Positions 1-8,911 of a DNA stretch of 64,000 nucleotides are shown one piece after another. Position 1 is the stretch's first letter, and the number at the start of each line of letters is the position of its first letter. The stretch is from the NCBI GenBank assembly GCA_015099395.1, contig AP024096.1, forward strand, positions 5,456,001 through 5,520,000, in the 5' to 3' direction. Source of the stretch: Ktedonobacteria bacterium brp13. GTDB taxonomy: Bacteria; Chloroflexota; Ktedonobacteria; Ktedonobacterales; Ktedonobacteraceae. Position numbers and translations under genes: made by a program. Under the pieces are notes generated by a model. That model had not been told where the DNA came from, ran no database searches, and worked only from the letters and a program-made list of their open reading frames with translations.

Positions 1-912
1 CAGTTTGAGGTCGGAACCTCCGATATCGCGTATAAGGTGACCGTGAACCCACTTATATACAATTACAATGCGCAACCATCGGCTCAAGCTGAACAACCAA
101 CTGCCTCTCAGTATTTTGCTGTTGTGATTGAGGATATGACCGAGGCACGGCATATTGAGCGCGTGCAGCGAGACTTTATCGCCAATATCTCTCATGAACT
201 ACGCACTCCACTGACCTCTGTCCGTCTGCTGACAGAGACACTAGAAGATGCCATCGATACCGATCCTGACCGCGCGCAGGAGTTTGTGGGGAAGATCGAG
301 ACCGAGGTGCAGTATCTGAGCGAACTGGTCGCTGAGTTGCTTGAACTCTCGCGTATCGAGTCCGGGCAGACGATCATGACGATTGAGCCCATTGAGGCTG
401 AACGCCTGGTGCGTGAGGTGATGGCTCGTATGCTCCCTCTGGCACAACGTCATCGTGTGCAGATCGGTACGGATATTCATCAGGGCGGAACACTCGTCGT
501 TGCGGACCGCAAACAGATCACACGTGTACTTATCAACCTCGTCCACAATGCCATCAAGTTTACGCCTTCCGGCGGTAGTATCATCATTGGTACCCTGCTT
601 CAGGAAGACCAGCATACACAGCGCTTCCATGTAGTAGACACAGGAGTCGGTATCCAGGCGGAAGAGCTCTCACGTATCTTCGAGCGCTTCTATAAAACCG
701 ACCGCGCCCGCGCAAAAGCCGACTTTATTGGGCCAGGCGGCGGCGGCACTGGGCTGGGACTGGCGATTGCACGCCGCGTCATCGAGTCACATGGCGGTCG
801 GATCTGGGCGCAGAGCAAAGTCGGTGAGGGTAGCACATTCGCCTTTACGCTCCCTGTCGCGGTCCGCAGTGAAGAGACAGATGGGGAGAGCATACACAGC
901 ACTGGTTTGTAA
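1..912 (+). CDS. Sensor histidine kinase, PhoR-like (5' partial)
   Basis: The frame is open to the first base, so the gene starts upstream; the first visible Met-equivalent codon (37) is not a start. The visible part begins in what looks like the end of a PAS-type domain. It continues with a HisKA dimerisation domain (phospho-acceptor His in ISHELRTPL, codon at 193) and a complete HATPase_c domain: N box NLVHNAIKF, G1 box DTGVGI, F box FERFYK, G2 box GTGLGLAIA. The family autophosphorylates on His and passes the phosphate to a receiver. A PhoB-like partner would be expected upstream of the window. The next gene, a stand-alone receiver, lies 223 bases away and need not be the partner. Kinase call is firm; the signal sensed is unknown. 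Confidence 0.93.
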   Translation, partial: QFEVGTSDIAYKVTVNPLIYNYNAQPSAQAEQPTASQYFAVVIEDMTEARHIERVQRDFIANISHELRTPLTSVRLLTETLEDAIDTDPDRAQEFVGKIETEVQYLSELVAELLELSRIESGQTIMTIEPIEAERLVREVMARMLPLAQRHRVQIGTDIHQGGTLVVADRKQITRVLINLVHNAIKFTPSGGSIIIGTLLQEDQHTQRFHVVDTGVGIQAEELSRIFERFYKTDRARAKADFIGPGGGGTGLGLAIARRVIESHGGRIWAQSKVGEGSTFAFTLPVAVRSEETDGESIHSTGL

Positions 913-1071
913 ATGAATGAACTTTAAGACAATCTTTACGTGCAATACATTGCAAGTTAGCTCATTTGTATGGTAACATACCGAAACAACGACGTAGAGT
1001 ACCAGTAGAATCTTTCAATGTAGTGGGAGCAATGCGCTCTGAATACCCGTGGATTATGGTAGTACTTGCTC

Positions 1072-1100
1072 TTGTGTATTGACACAATGTCAGGTACAAT
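1072..1100 (+). promoter_or_regulatory. Possible sigma-70-type promoter for the chemosensory operon
   Basis: A TTGTGT hexamer at 1072 and a TACAAT hexamer at 1095 are separated by 17 bases, about 35 bases before the chosen start of the receiver gene. A better TTGACA at 1079 lies too close to TACAAT to pair with it. This is pattern matching only. Confidence 0.3.
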
Positions 1101-1135
1101 GGGATGGTAGTGGGATGAGAGAGAGGACACAATTT

Positions 1136-1525
1136 ATGAGCAAACTCGTAATGGTTATTGATGACTCCGCAACGGTCCGGAAAATTATAGAGACGTGTCT
1201 CAAGCGCGAAGGCTTTGATGTACAGGTCTTTCCCGATGGTGTTGAAGCGTTACGGTGGTTCACGCAACCAAATGTACGTATACCTGACCTTGTTGTCCTT
1301 GACATCGGACTCCCGAAGATGGATGGCTATGAAGTTGCACGCCGTCTCAAATCAAAACCTCAACTGAGTCATACTGTGATCATCATGCTTTCCCGCCGCG
1401 ATGGCATGATCGACAAGCTGAAAGGCCGCCTCGCCGGTGCGAAAGACTATCTCACAAAACCATTTAAGACGCAGGAAATCATATCCGTTATCGAGTCACA
1501 TCTGGGTGCCCCTGCACCTCATTGA
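1136..1525 (+). CDS. Single-domain response regulator (CheY/PilG-like)
   Basis: A receiver domain with no output domain, 129 aa from the ATG at 1136. That start is preceded by a GAGAGGA ribosome site and gives a standard receiver N-terminus (KLVMVIDDSATVRK). A longer frame from 1049 has no receiver homology at its start and was not used. The acidic pair DD, the phospho-acceptor Asp (about residue 56, in VLDIGLP) and the conserved Lys (LTKPFK) are all present. It is followed with a 4-base overlap possibility (TTGA) by a CheW-like gene and then a CheA-like hybrid, the order seen in Pil-Chp type chemosensory operons. It probably receives phosphate in that pathway or acts as a phosphate sink; this is inferred from context. 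Confidence 0.9.
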   Translation: MSKLVMVIDDSATVRKIIETCLKREGFDVQVFPDGVEALRWFTQPNVRIPDLVVLDIGLPKMDGYEVARRLKSKPQLSHTVIIMLSRRDGMIDKLKGRLAGAKDYLTKPFKTQEIISVIESHLGAPAPH

Positions 1526-1539
1526 TAGAAATATGTGTT

Positions 1540-2145
1540 ATGAGCCAACACCCGGTCCTGCCAGCAGCTCTACTCACTATCACACAAGCACACTATCTTG
1601 AGCAGCTCGACAACCAGCAATTCTGGCACTACGCTCAGGAACTAGCAAACACACGCCGTATAGAGATCGAGTCTCCTGGTCAACAACAAGAAGAACAACA
1701 CTATCTTGTTATAGAGAGCGAAAGCAATGATGCAGAGGGTCGTATCATCATCCCCCTGGCATCACTGCGTCAGATTCTCCCAGTGACACCGCATCTGACA
1801 CAGTTGCCGGCATCACCACCATGGATGTTAGGTCTGGCTGCCTGGCATGGAGAGACAATTGCAGTCATCGATCTGCCAGCCTATCTCGCACAACGCCAGC
1901 TGCGTCCCCCTCTACCCGGCACGCCACGGCTCCTTCTTATCGCGCAAGAGGCAGAGATTACGCTTGGATTGACAGTAGCGGTCACCGGCTCATTACCAGC
2001 CCTGTCCAGAGATCAGATACAACCACTTGATTCTGCAATGGCAGAGGCAATGCAACATTGTGCTCATGGCATCCTCGGGATGTACGCGGGTGCACCGATT
2101 CTGCATATGCCTGTAATCCTCACCACTATGGTGCAACATTTTTAA
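1540..2145 (+). CDS. CheW-like coupling domain protein
   Basis: About 201 aa. The C-terminal two thirds match the CheW SH3-like fold: IPLASLRQILPVTP, then WMLGLAAWHGETIAVIDLPAYL, then LLLIAQEAEITLGLTVAVTG. CheW proteins link receptors to a CheA kinase. The N-terminal 55 residues are not recognised. ATG 1540 is chosen; a TTG at 1522 that overlaps the upstream stop is an alternative and would allow translational coupling, but neither has a strong ribosome site. It sits between a receiver gene and a CheA-like gene and is probably co-transcribed with both. No methyl-accepting receptor is present in the window. Confidence 0.8.
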   Translation: MSQHPVLPAALLTITQAHYLEQLDNQQFWHYAQELANTRRIEIESPGQQQEEQHYLVIESESNDAEGRIIIPLASLRQILPVTPHLTQLPASPPWMLGLAAWHGETIAVIDLPAYLAQRQLRPPLPGTPRLLLIAQEAEITLGLTVAVTGSLPALSRDQIQPLDSAMAEAMQHCAHGILGMYAGAPILHMPVILTTMVQHF

Positions 2146-2152
2146 GAGATAT

Positions 2153-4732
2153 ATGAACGAAACGTTTTCTTCCTTCGATGAGGACGAGCTCTCCGAAGAA
2201 GATCTGGCAATATTGCGTGCCTTTGATGCGCTCGAACATATCAATACAGCGAACAGCGTTACCGATACATTCTCGTCCAATGCCGACGTTACTCACAATA
2301 CGCAAGAGAGCGGCAGCGACGTCGAGATAGACGAAGACGCTGAGATGCTTATGATATTTTTGGAAGAGGTCACAGAAGACATCTCACGTATGCGACTAGC
2401 CCTGAACTCACTCGGGCAAGGAGAGCCAGAGCAACAGGACGCAACACACCTTCAGGTCTTTCAACGTGCCGGTCATAAGATACGTGGAACAGCCGGTGCC
2501 GTTGGCTATACCACGATGTCGATCGTCGCACAACACATTGAACTTATCGCTGGACAGGCCAATAATGGCATACTCTTCCCTGCCCAGGCTCACGCCGCTA
2601 TCCTCCAGGCCGTAACAGCGCTAGAGCTTTGCCTGCAACACCTGATGCAAGAAGGCAACGAGCCAGAAGATACTGCCTTCATTACCGATCTAGAGCACTA
2701 TTATCACTCGCTGGGCATCAATCCAGATGAGCCAGAACAATCGCAACGCCGCCCGCTACCTGGACAGCCCGCAGAACAGGAGCTGCCAGTAAAACCAGCG
2801 GGACAGAGGCAACGAGCGCAAGATGATGATACCGCTGCTGAGAACCCCCCGACACTGCAAGCAGCTGGGAGCCAGAGCCAACCTACGTTCATGCGGATCG
2901 ATAACCGGCGCTTTGATATGCTATTGCAGCATACGGAACAGCTCGTTGGTCAGAATACACCGATCGAAGATGCAGAGCATAGCCTCGCTCACGCATTACA
3001 AGATCTGCAGAAGGCTGAGGAACAGCTACAACAGATAGAGCAGTCACTCTCTCAGGCCATCCTCCAGCGTGGAGAGAACGAGGGGAAAACAGCAACGGAA
3101 CTATCGTTCAATGCGCTGACCACCTCTTCTCTCATTGCACGTATTCTCGCCTCCTCAGAGGCTTCATCGCGCATCCATCAACGTCACAGGCACTCCGGTT
3201 CCTCCAGTGCCAGGCAACAGCCAACGCAATCCGACAACGAGCAGAATGAGATAAAGAAGAGCAATGATGCATGGGATGAGTTGGATATCGAGAGCTACAC
3301 GGAGAAAGATCTCCTGCTACGCTCGCTCCGCGAAGCTATCGTCGAGATTTCCCGTTGTACTTCGCGTGCAATGCTGGCTCAGACAGCACTTCAGATGGCA
3401 CAACAAGCCTACACACAGCAGGTCAATTTGATCCATAAAGATATACAGATGATCCGTCTGATTCCTTTCAGTACGCTCGTACCACGCATACAACAGATCA
3501 TTGAGAAGAGCCCCCTGGCACAGCAGCATGCGATCGCATTTGAGGTCAGTGGCGCACAGACTGAGATCGATCAAGAGATCCTGGAACGACTTACTCCACC
3601 ACTGCTCAAGATGTTACATACCTGCATCGCTGATCCCAGTATCCTGGAGACAGAGGAGCGCCAGCAGCAACACATCTGGTTGCAGGTCAGCAAGAGCGAC
3701 GGTGATATCACTATCGAGATCGGCTTCTCTATGTCGGTGCAAGGAGGAGCCGTTGAGATTATGCATGAGACGATGCGACACCTGCACGGAACGATTCACT
3801 TCCCCAGGACCACTGAGGGCGAGATACGTTTCTTACTCCGCTTCCCTGGCTCACAGGGACCCGCTCACTGTCTCGTCGTACGGGTCGGAGACCAGAATCT
3901 ACTTGTTACACTCAATCAGATCTTGCATGTCGGTGTCATGGAATACGAACATCCGCTGCCGAGCTATCACCTCCAGGAGCTACTGGGCTATCCCTATTCC
4001 GGTTCGGCTGCCGCAATCACTCCTGCAAATCCGCCGGTCTTTCAGTCGCTGCTGGTAATACACCACCCGGTCACGCGTGAGCCACTGGGTATCGTCGTCG
4101 ATGAGATTGAGACAGAGACAGAGATGGTCATTAAGCCGCTCAAACCATATCTGCAACGTCCCGGTATCGTCGGCTCAGCAATCAACGGACGTGGGAATGT
4201 CTTGCTGGCACTGGATCTGCATGAGTTACTCCTGCACTTCAATCAGCAAGATCCAGACCTGAGGCCGCCAGCAGAACAACAGGACCCTGCTCACCAAATT
4301 GTCAGCAGGCAGAAGCCACGTATTCTATTAGCTGACGACTCAGCCTATCTACGCAAGACAATCCTTAATATGCTGCCACAAACTCTGTACAGCATCATAG
4401 AGGCCCGTGATGGGCGTGAGGCCCTCGAACAGCTACTAGAGAACACTCCTGATATCTTTTTATTGGATATTGAGATGCCAAATCTGAACGGCTATGATCT
4501 GCTCACACTGATGCAAGAGTATCCTGAACTGCAACACGTCAAGACGATCATGCTCACCTCACGCACATCAGATAAGCACAGGCAGCGCGCATTGGAGCTG
4601 GGCGCAAGAGGATACCTTACTAAGCCCTGCGATCAACCCTTGCTGCTCAATACGATTGCACAGCTACTGAGCAGTGAACAGCAAAGTGAAGATCGCGAGC
4701 CAGCAGGATCACAGCACCATTTGTATAGCTAA
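2153..4732 (+). CDS. CheA-like hybrid protein: Hpt, degenerate ATPase, CheW, receiver
   Basis: 859 aa. An Hpt domain carries the phospho-His near residue 108 in AGHKIRGTAGAVGY. A Gln-rich linker follows (about 180-370), then a CheA-type dimerisation/ATPase region (about 380-570), a CheW-like domain (about 575-705) and a C-terminal receiver (about 720-845, Asp about 772 in FLLDIEMPN, Lys in LTKPCD). The ATPase region aligns with CheA up to ILERLTPPLLKML, but the N-box Asn is missing (LHTCIADP) and no DxGxG G1 box is visible, so ATP binding is doubtful. The gene follows the CheW-like gene by 7 bases. If the ATPase is dead the protein could act as a phosphorelay or scaffold. Architecture resembles ChpA/FrzE-type hybrids; the function is inferred. 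Confidence 0.82.
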   Translation: MNETFSSFDEDELSEEDLAILRAFDALEHINTANSVTDTFSSNADVTHNTQESGSDVEIDEDAEMLMIFLEEVTEDISRMRLALNSLGQGEPEQQDATHLQVFQRAGHKIRGTAGAVGYTTMSIVAQHIELIAGQANNGILFPAQAHAAILQAVTALELCLQHLMQEGNEPEDTAFITDLEHYYHSLGINPDEPEQSQRRPLPGQPAEQELPVKPAGQRQRAQDDDTAAENPPTLQAAGSQSQPTFMRIDNRRFDMLLQHTEQLVGQNTPIEDAEHSLAHALQDLQKAEEQLQQIEQSLSQAILQRGENEGKTATELSFNALTTSSLIARILASSEASSRIHQRHRHSGSSSARQQPTQSDNEQNEIKKSNDAWDELDIESYTEKDLLLRSLREAIVEISRCTSRAMLAQTALQMAQQAYTQQVNLIHKDIQMIRLIPFSTLVPRIQQIIEKSPLAQQHAIAFEVSGAQTEIDQEILERLTPPLLKMLHTCIADPSILETEERQQQHIWLQVSKSDGDITIEIGFSMSVQGGAVEIMHETMRHLHGTIHFPRTTEGEIRFLLRFPGSQGPAHCLVVRVGDQNLLVTLNQILHVGVMEYEHPLPSYHLQELLGYPYSGSAAAITPANPPVFQSLLVIHHPVTREPLGIVVDEIETETEMVIKPLKPYLQRPGIVGSAINGRGNVLLALDLHELLLHFNQQDPDLRPPAEQQDPAHQIVSRQKPRILLADDSAYLRKTILNMLPQTLYSIIEARDGREALEQLLENTPDIFLLDIEMPNLNGYDLLTLMQEYPELQHVKTIMLTSRTSDKHRQRALELGARGYLTKPCDQPLLLNTIAQLLSSEQQSEDREPAGSQHHLYS

Positions 4733-4749
4733 CAACCTGTCGGCAAACC

Positions 4750-4785
4750 AGAGAGGAGAAACCGTCAGCATGGGCTCTCCTCTCT
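4750..4785. terminator. Convergent terminator hairpin
   Basis: A perfect 10-bp stem, AGAGAGGAGA with TCTCCTCTCT, and a 16-base loop lie between two convergent genes. There is no long T-run, so termination strength is uncertain. Confidence 0.55.
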
Positions 4786-4811
4786 CTCCCTGCTAACCGT
4801 ATGCAGCATAC

Positions 4812-5429
4812 CTACCAGGTCAATATCGTCTGAATAGCCTGCTGAAGAGATGCATCGTCGAGGGCTCCCTCGACCTTTGTACGAATAATCCCTTGCCGAT
4901 CCAGAAAGAATGAGGTCGGTGCGCCCCCCACGGTGTAGAGCTCGCCAACAGTAGCTTGCGTATCACGAGCGATGGGGTAGGTCAGCCCGTATTGAGACAC
5001 GAACTGCTGGGTACTAACGGGACCGTCGATGATGTTCACACCCAGAATGACAAGGTCTTTATGCTCCTGCTGCTCACGTGCGTAGATATTCTGTATCAAA
5101 GGGATCTCCATACGGCATCCGTCGCAATTGATCATCCAGAAATTGATAAGAATCGGCCGCCCCCGATACTCGTTAAGGCTCACACTGTGCCCATCGATGG
5201 TGACTAGCGTAAAGTCGGGAGCCAGTTCTCCCTGCTGCAATCCGACCTGGGGTAAAGATGCTCCACGCTGTCCATGTTGACGCGGATAGAGCTGCAAACC
5301 AGACTGGACGGACGTTTTGTGCTCCGACGAAGGAATAAGCTGTAAGATGCCGAAGATATTTAAGACAACAAAGACAAGTATACCCACCGCTATAATAGCG
5401 ATAGCAACACGAAGAATAGCTCTGGTCAT
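4812..5429 (-). CDS. TlpA/ResA-like membrane-anchored thiol-disulfide oxidoreductase
   Basis: 205 aa. An N-terminal membrane anchor (about residues 5-30, AILRVAIAIIAVGILVFVVL) is followed by a thioredoxin fold facing the outside: LAPDFTLVTIDG, then PILINFWMINCDGCRMEI with the active-site CDGC, and a cis-Pro region GGAPTSFF. Members of this family reduce disulfides in cytochrome c maturation or other exported proteins. The start ATG has an AGGAGAAG ribosome site 8 bases upstream. CDGC is an unusual dipeptide between the cysteines (CEPC/CGPC is common). The gene is alone between two terminator-like hairpins. The partner protein is not evident. Confidence 0.88.
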   Translation of the reverse strand: MTRAILRVAIAIIAVGILVFVVLNIFGILQLIPSSEHKTSVQSGLQLYPRQHGQRGASLPQVGLQQGELAPDFTLVTIDGHSVSLNEYRGRPILINFWMINCDGCRMEIPLIQNIYAREQQEHKDLVILGVNIIDGPVSTQQFVSQYGLTYPIARDTQATVGELYTVGGAPTSFFLDRQGIIRTKVEGALDDASLQQAIQTILTW

Positions 5430-5540
5430 TGTTTAAGTGCTTCTCCTGAACTTTATAGCGTGCAGATAGATCTTACAAATAGATTTCAACTGCTACTATA
5501 TATTATCCAGAAAAAGCAAATTCGGACGAAACAGCGAAAC

Positions 5541-5590
5541 AAAGAAAGAGAGCCAATTACCTGAATTGGTAACTGACTCTCTTTCTTTTT
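5541..5590 (-). terminator. Terminator downstream of ftsH
   Basis: A long inverted repeat pairs AAAGAAAGAGAG and CCAATTACC with ATTGGTAAC and CTCTCTTTCTTT around a short loop. It lies between the ftsH stop and the TlpA-like gene, both on the minus strand. Confidence 0.6.
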
Positions 5591-5605
5591 GGCTTCTCAC
5601 TCTAT

Positions 5606-5680
5606 TTACTACTGATCCGAAAACTTGCGTGTGCGAGCACTAGCGACGCCAGTCGCGTTGGTTTTCGGAATAAGATCTTA
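5606..5680. repeat. Dispersed palindromic repeat, copy A
   Basis: This is one of three near-identical elements of about 75 bp in the window (others at 33291-33363 in the opposite orientation, and 54835-54913). The ends are imperfect inverted repeats built on ATCCGAAAAC and GTTTTCGGAAT. The middle holds GCACTAGCGACGCCAGTCGC. This copy ends on the ftsH stop codon, so it supplies the TAA and the immediate 3' end of the ftsH message. It resembles a REP/MITE-like non-autonomous element; no coding capacity. Confidence 0.8.
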
Positions 5681-7675
5681 GCGATAGGAAGCAGGAGCGG
5701 CCTCGATTGCACCGGTCTCTTCCATGATCTGACGAAGCTGCTTGGCATCGATCGTTTCATGGGTACGCAGCGCTTTCGCAATGCGATCCAGCGTCACGCG
5801 ATGGGCTGTCAGCAAGCTGACAGATTTCTCGTACGCTTGCTTCACCATCCTATCGACTTCCTGGTCGATCAAGACAGCGGTCTTCTCGCTATACTCGCGT
5901 TGATTGCTAGCCAGGGAGGTACCGGCAAAGGGATCCTCACGCTCGCTGAACGAGACGGTCCCCATACGCTCACTCATGCCCCATTTAACAATCATCTGAC
6001 GCGCAATGGCGGTCACACGTTGCAGATCATTCTCTGCACCAGTCGTGATATGTCCAATCGCTACCTGCTCGGCGGCACGACCACCAAGGGCGGTAACGAG
6101 TTGAGCCTCCAGGTAATCCTGTGTATAGTTGTAGCGATCATCTAACGGTGTATATTGCGTAACACCGAGAGCCTGACCACGTGGCACAATTGTCACCTTC
6201 GAAACGGGATCGACGTATTCGGTGAGCAGACCAGTCAGTGCATGACCACCTTCGTGATACGCGATCACATTCAGGTCTTCATCGCTCAGAACCAGTGGGC
6301 GCTCTGCGCCGATCAGGATCTTATCCAGCGATTCCAGGAAACAGCTCTGTGTCACGTAATCGAGATTACGGCGAGCAGCCAGGAGAGCAGCCTCGTTGAC
6401 GAGGTTCGCTAGATCGGCACCAACCATACCGGTAGTTGAGCGGGCAATTGCGACAAAATCGATATCGCTCGCCAGCGGCACATTCTGGGAATGGATCTTG
6501 AGGATCGCCAGACGACCATTCCAGTCAGGACGATCGACGGTGACGCGACGATCAAAACGACCAGGGCGCAAGAGCGCTTTATCCAGGCCATCCGGACGGT
6601 TGGTCGCGGCAATAACGACAACAGCCTGGCGAGCGTCGAAACCATCCATCTCAACCAGCAACTGGTTCAGGGTCTGCTCACGCTCATCGTTACTGTTAAT
6701 ACTCGAACCACGTTGACGACCGACCGCATCGATCTCATCGATAAAGATGATGCTGGGCGAAGCTTTCTTTGCCTGCTCAAACAGGTCACGCACACGGCTC
6801 GCACCGACACCAACCAGGACCTCGACGAACTCGGAGCCACTGATCGAGAAGAACGGCACTCCGGCCTCACCAGCTACGGCACGTGCCAGCAACGTTTTAC
6901 CGGTGCCTGGAGGGCCCACGAGCAAGACGCCACGTGGTATCAAACCACCCAGACGCTGGAACTTCTGCGGCGTCTTCAGATACTCTACGATCTCAACCAG
7001 ATCGCTCTTCGCCTCATCTACACCGGCAACATCCGCAAAGGTCGTTGATGGTCGATCTTCAAGGATCAATTTGGCTTTACTTTTACCGAAGCTAAAGATA
7101 TTCTGCTGGCTGGACGCTGTCCTACGCATGAAGAAGTAGAGCGCACCAAAGACAAGCAACCACGGTGCTACACTGAACAGAATGTTAATCAACGTACTGT
7201 TGTCTGGCACGGGCTTGGACGTAAAGGGGACATTGTTCTGTCTCAGCAGTGGTATCAACGACGGATCACCATTCGGTGGCTCCGTATAGTGGAACTTGGT
7301 TCCCTGCTTCTGATTACCATTAACGTCTGACGTCGTAATCGCCGTCTTGAATTGACCGGTTACATCCTGTCCCTGGAAGGTAACCTGACTGACATTGCCT
7401 TCTTTTACCTCTGAATAGAAGGTGCTATATGGCACTTCGATTGTTCCAGGACCACCATTCGTATTTCCACTCTGGGCAAACACCTGGAACAGATAAAAGG
7501 CAGCAATCAACACCACCATAATAATGATGATACGAAAGAGAATAGAGGAGCCTCCGCCGCCGCCTTGTGGGCTGCCGGGGGGGGGGTTATTCCCTCCATT
7601 ATCAGGCCGTTGCGGCCCTCGTGAACCCTGGTCGTTCATGTTCTGGTACAACTTATATGTAGCCTGAGCATCCAT
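5678..7675 (-). CDS. ftsH: ATP-dependent zinc metalloprotease FtsH
   Basis: About 665 aa from ATG 7675; an extended GTG start at 7750 is possible. A Pro/Gly-rich cytoplasmic N-terminus is followed by two membrane segments (FRIIIIMVVLIAAFYLF and ILFSVAPWLLVFGALYFF) flanking an extracytoplasmic domain. The AAA module has Walker A GPPGTGKT, Walker B IIFIDEID and the second region of homology ATNRPDGLDKALLRPGRFDR. The zinc site is HEGGH, whereas most FtsH have HEAGH; the metal ligands are kept. FtsH is a membrane-anchored hexamer that degrades misfolded membrane proteins and regulators. A run of ten C in the N-terminal coding region (7577-7586) encodes PPP. The gene is monocistronic, with a hairpin downstream. 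Confidence 0.97.
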   Translation of the reverse strand: MDAQATYKLYQNMNDQGSRGPQRPDNGGNNPPPGSPQGGGGGSSILFRIIIIMVVLIAAFYLFQVFAQSGNTNGGPGTIEVPYSTFYSEVKEGNVSQVTFQGQDVTGQFKTAITTSDVNGNQKQGTKFHYTEPPNGDPSLIPLLRQNNVPFTSKPVPDNSTLINILFSVAPWLLVFGALYFFMRRTASSQQNIFSFGKSKAKLILEDRPSTTFADVAGVDEAKSDLVEIVEYLKTPQKFQRLGGLIPRGVLLVGPPGTGKTLLARAVAGEAGVPFFSISGSEFVEVLVGVGASRVRDLFEQAKKASPSIIFIDEIDAVGRQRGSSINSNDEREQTLNQLLVEMDGFDARQAVVVIAATNRPDGLDKALLRPGRFDRRVTVDRPDWNGRLAILKIHSQNVPLASDIDFVAIARSTTGMVGADLANLVNEAALLAARRNLDYVTQSCFLESLDKILIGAERPLVLSDEDLNVIAYHEGGHALTGLLTEYVDPVSKVTIVPRGQALGVTQYTPLDDRYNYTQDYLEAQLVTALGGRAAEQVAIGHITTGAENDLQRVTAIARQMIVKWGMSERMGTVSFSEREDPFAGTSLASNQREYSEKTAVLIDQEVDRMVKQAYEKSVSLLTAHRVTLDRIAKALRTHETIDAKQLRQIMEETGAIEAAPASYR
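7577..7586 (-). repeat. Homopolymer of ten C in the ftsH N-terminus
   Basis: Ten consecutive G on the plus strand (C on the coding strand) lie inside the low-complexity start of ftsH, before the first membrane segment. A slip of one base would truncate the protein if the annotated start is used. It may also be a sequencing-error hotspot. Confidence 0.7.
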
Positions 7676-7750
7676 TGGTTCAGACCTACTTTCTTCGTCT
7701 CTTGAGGTACCCAAAGGGGACGCTCCTACTCGAGTCGGGATATTGAACAC

Positions 7751-8066
7751 GCTATAGTTCTCTCCATATTACACGCATAACGAGCTTTCGTCTACTGCTA
7801 TCCGTCATTTTTGGTTGCAAAAATACATGTTCACACAGCTTCATAGAAGAGATTATAGCAAGTGGTACAATGTCTCCTCACTGTGAAAGCATTAGTTGCT
7901 ATACATACGATTTATCAGGGTCACAAGTTGCGATGTCGCCATCCGTGCAGTATGTTGACGCATCGCAAGAGGAATTTGAATACGCCATTAGACTGATCAC
8001 GATGATTACTATACATCATTGTACACTATCTTGCGCTACTGTAAACCAAAGTGCATTCTCATACAT
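7751..8066. other. Intergenic region upstream of ftsH
   Basis: No gene is supported here. A frame at 7870-8124 has no ribosome site, no recognisable domain, and runs into the hairpin that follows. The ftsH promoter should lie near 7690-7800 on the minus strand, but I see no clear hexamer pair. Confidence 0.5.
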
Positions 8067-8134
8067 CTTCCTTCATCTATATATGCATTTCACGCAATGG
8101 ACGGTGTGTGAAATGCATATATAGATGAAGGAAG
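8067..8134. repeat. Perfect 27-bp inverted repeat followed by GAAA microsatellite
   Basis: Arms at 8067-8093 and 8108-8134 are perfectly complementary over 27 bases around a 14-base loop. Each arm contains ATCTATATATGCATTTCAC or its complement. On the plus strand the right arm runs into repeated GAAA/AAAG units to about 8154. It lies downstream of the minus-strand zinc-ribbon gene and could terminate it. The length and perfection also fit a recent palindromic insertion. Confidence 0.75.
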
Positions 8135-8197
8135 AAAGAAAGAAAGAAAGAGAGATAATTGTTCACGCGTGTCGATTACCGCTCGTCATAGTGTTTA

Positions 8198-8911
8198 CTA
8201 TCGCTCATAATAGAGGATACGACCACAGTTTGAGCAGGTCTGGAGCTTAACACTGATACGTACCTGCTGCATCTCGCTAGGGGTAAGAATAACGCGACAC
8301 CATTGGCAGGAGTTCTGCTCTACTTTGGAGACTGCACGACCCTGCATGGAGCGACGCATCGTATCGTAACGCTTAAGCAGGGTCGCATCCAGGTCAGCTG
8401 TGATCTCCTGACGCTTCGTCTGAAGCTCTTGCCATTGTCCTTCAATCTGACTCTGACGCGCTTGTAGTACGACGTACTCCTGCTTCCATTGCTCATCTGC
8501 TTCTTTGAGCGCTACCTCTTTGTGACGTGTCGCTTCAGTCAGCGCTTCTACGATATCGATCACTTCCAGGAGTCGCTCCTCCTGCCGACTCTGCTGAGCA
8601 CGCAACGTTTGTGTCTCCTGTTGTAAGGCTTGCAACTCTTTGGCATTGACGATAGAGCCACTGTAAAGACGCCGCTCCTGAGCCGCTAGCCGCTGATTGT
8701 ACTCGTCCAGTGTCCATTCAGCCTCTTTTTGGGACTGCTCACCAGCAACCTGCTGCTGCTGAGCAGTCTTGTGCTCTGTTCGCAGACGGCGCAAAGTGGG
8801 ACTACCCTGTAAGGAGTTGGCAACTGATTGCTTCTCAGCTGCCAGACGATCAATCTCCAGATCGAGCTGCTGCAACTGATACAGCGCTGCTGTAACTTGA
8901 GTGGTATTCAT
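8198..8911 (-). CDS. Zinc-ribbon coiled-coil protein (C4-type, CT398-like)
   Basis: 237 aa. Most of the protein (about residues 10-190) is Gln/Glu-rich heptad-like helix. The C-terminus is a four-Cys zinc ribbon: CQWC, then CSNCGRILYY. This matches the widespread bacterial family with an antiparallel coiled coil and C-terminal zinc ribbon, thought to bind nucleic acid or act in export; the true role is not established. The start has a GAGGG ribosome site. It stands alone, with the long hairpin downstream as its likely terminator. Confidence 0.82.
   Translation of the reverse strand: MNTTQVTAALYQLQQLDLEIDRLAAEKQSVANSLQGSPTLRRLRTEHKTAQQQQVAGEQSQKEAEWTLDEYNQRLAAQERRLYSGSIVNAKELQALQQETQTLRAQQSRQEERLLEVIDIVEALTEATRHKEVALKEADEQWKQEYVVLQARQSQIEGQWQELQTKRQEITADLDATLLKRYDTMRRSMQGRAVSKVEQNSCQWCRVILTPSEMQQVRISVKLQTCSNCGRILYYER

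Noticed and set aside
7870..8124. 84-codon frame upstream of ftsH
   Set aside because: No start signal, atypical Cys/His-rich composition, and it ends inside the long hairpin.
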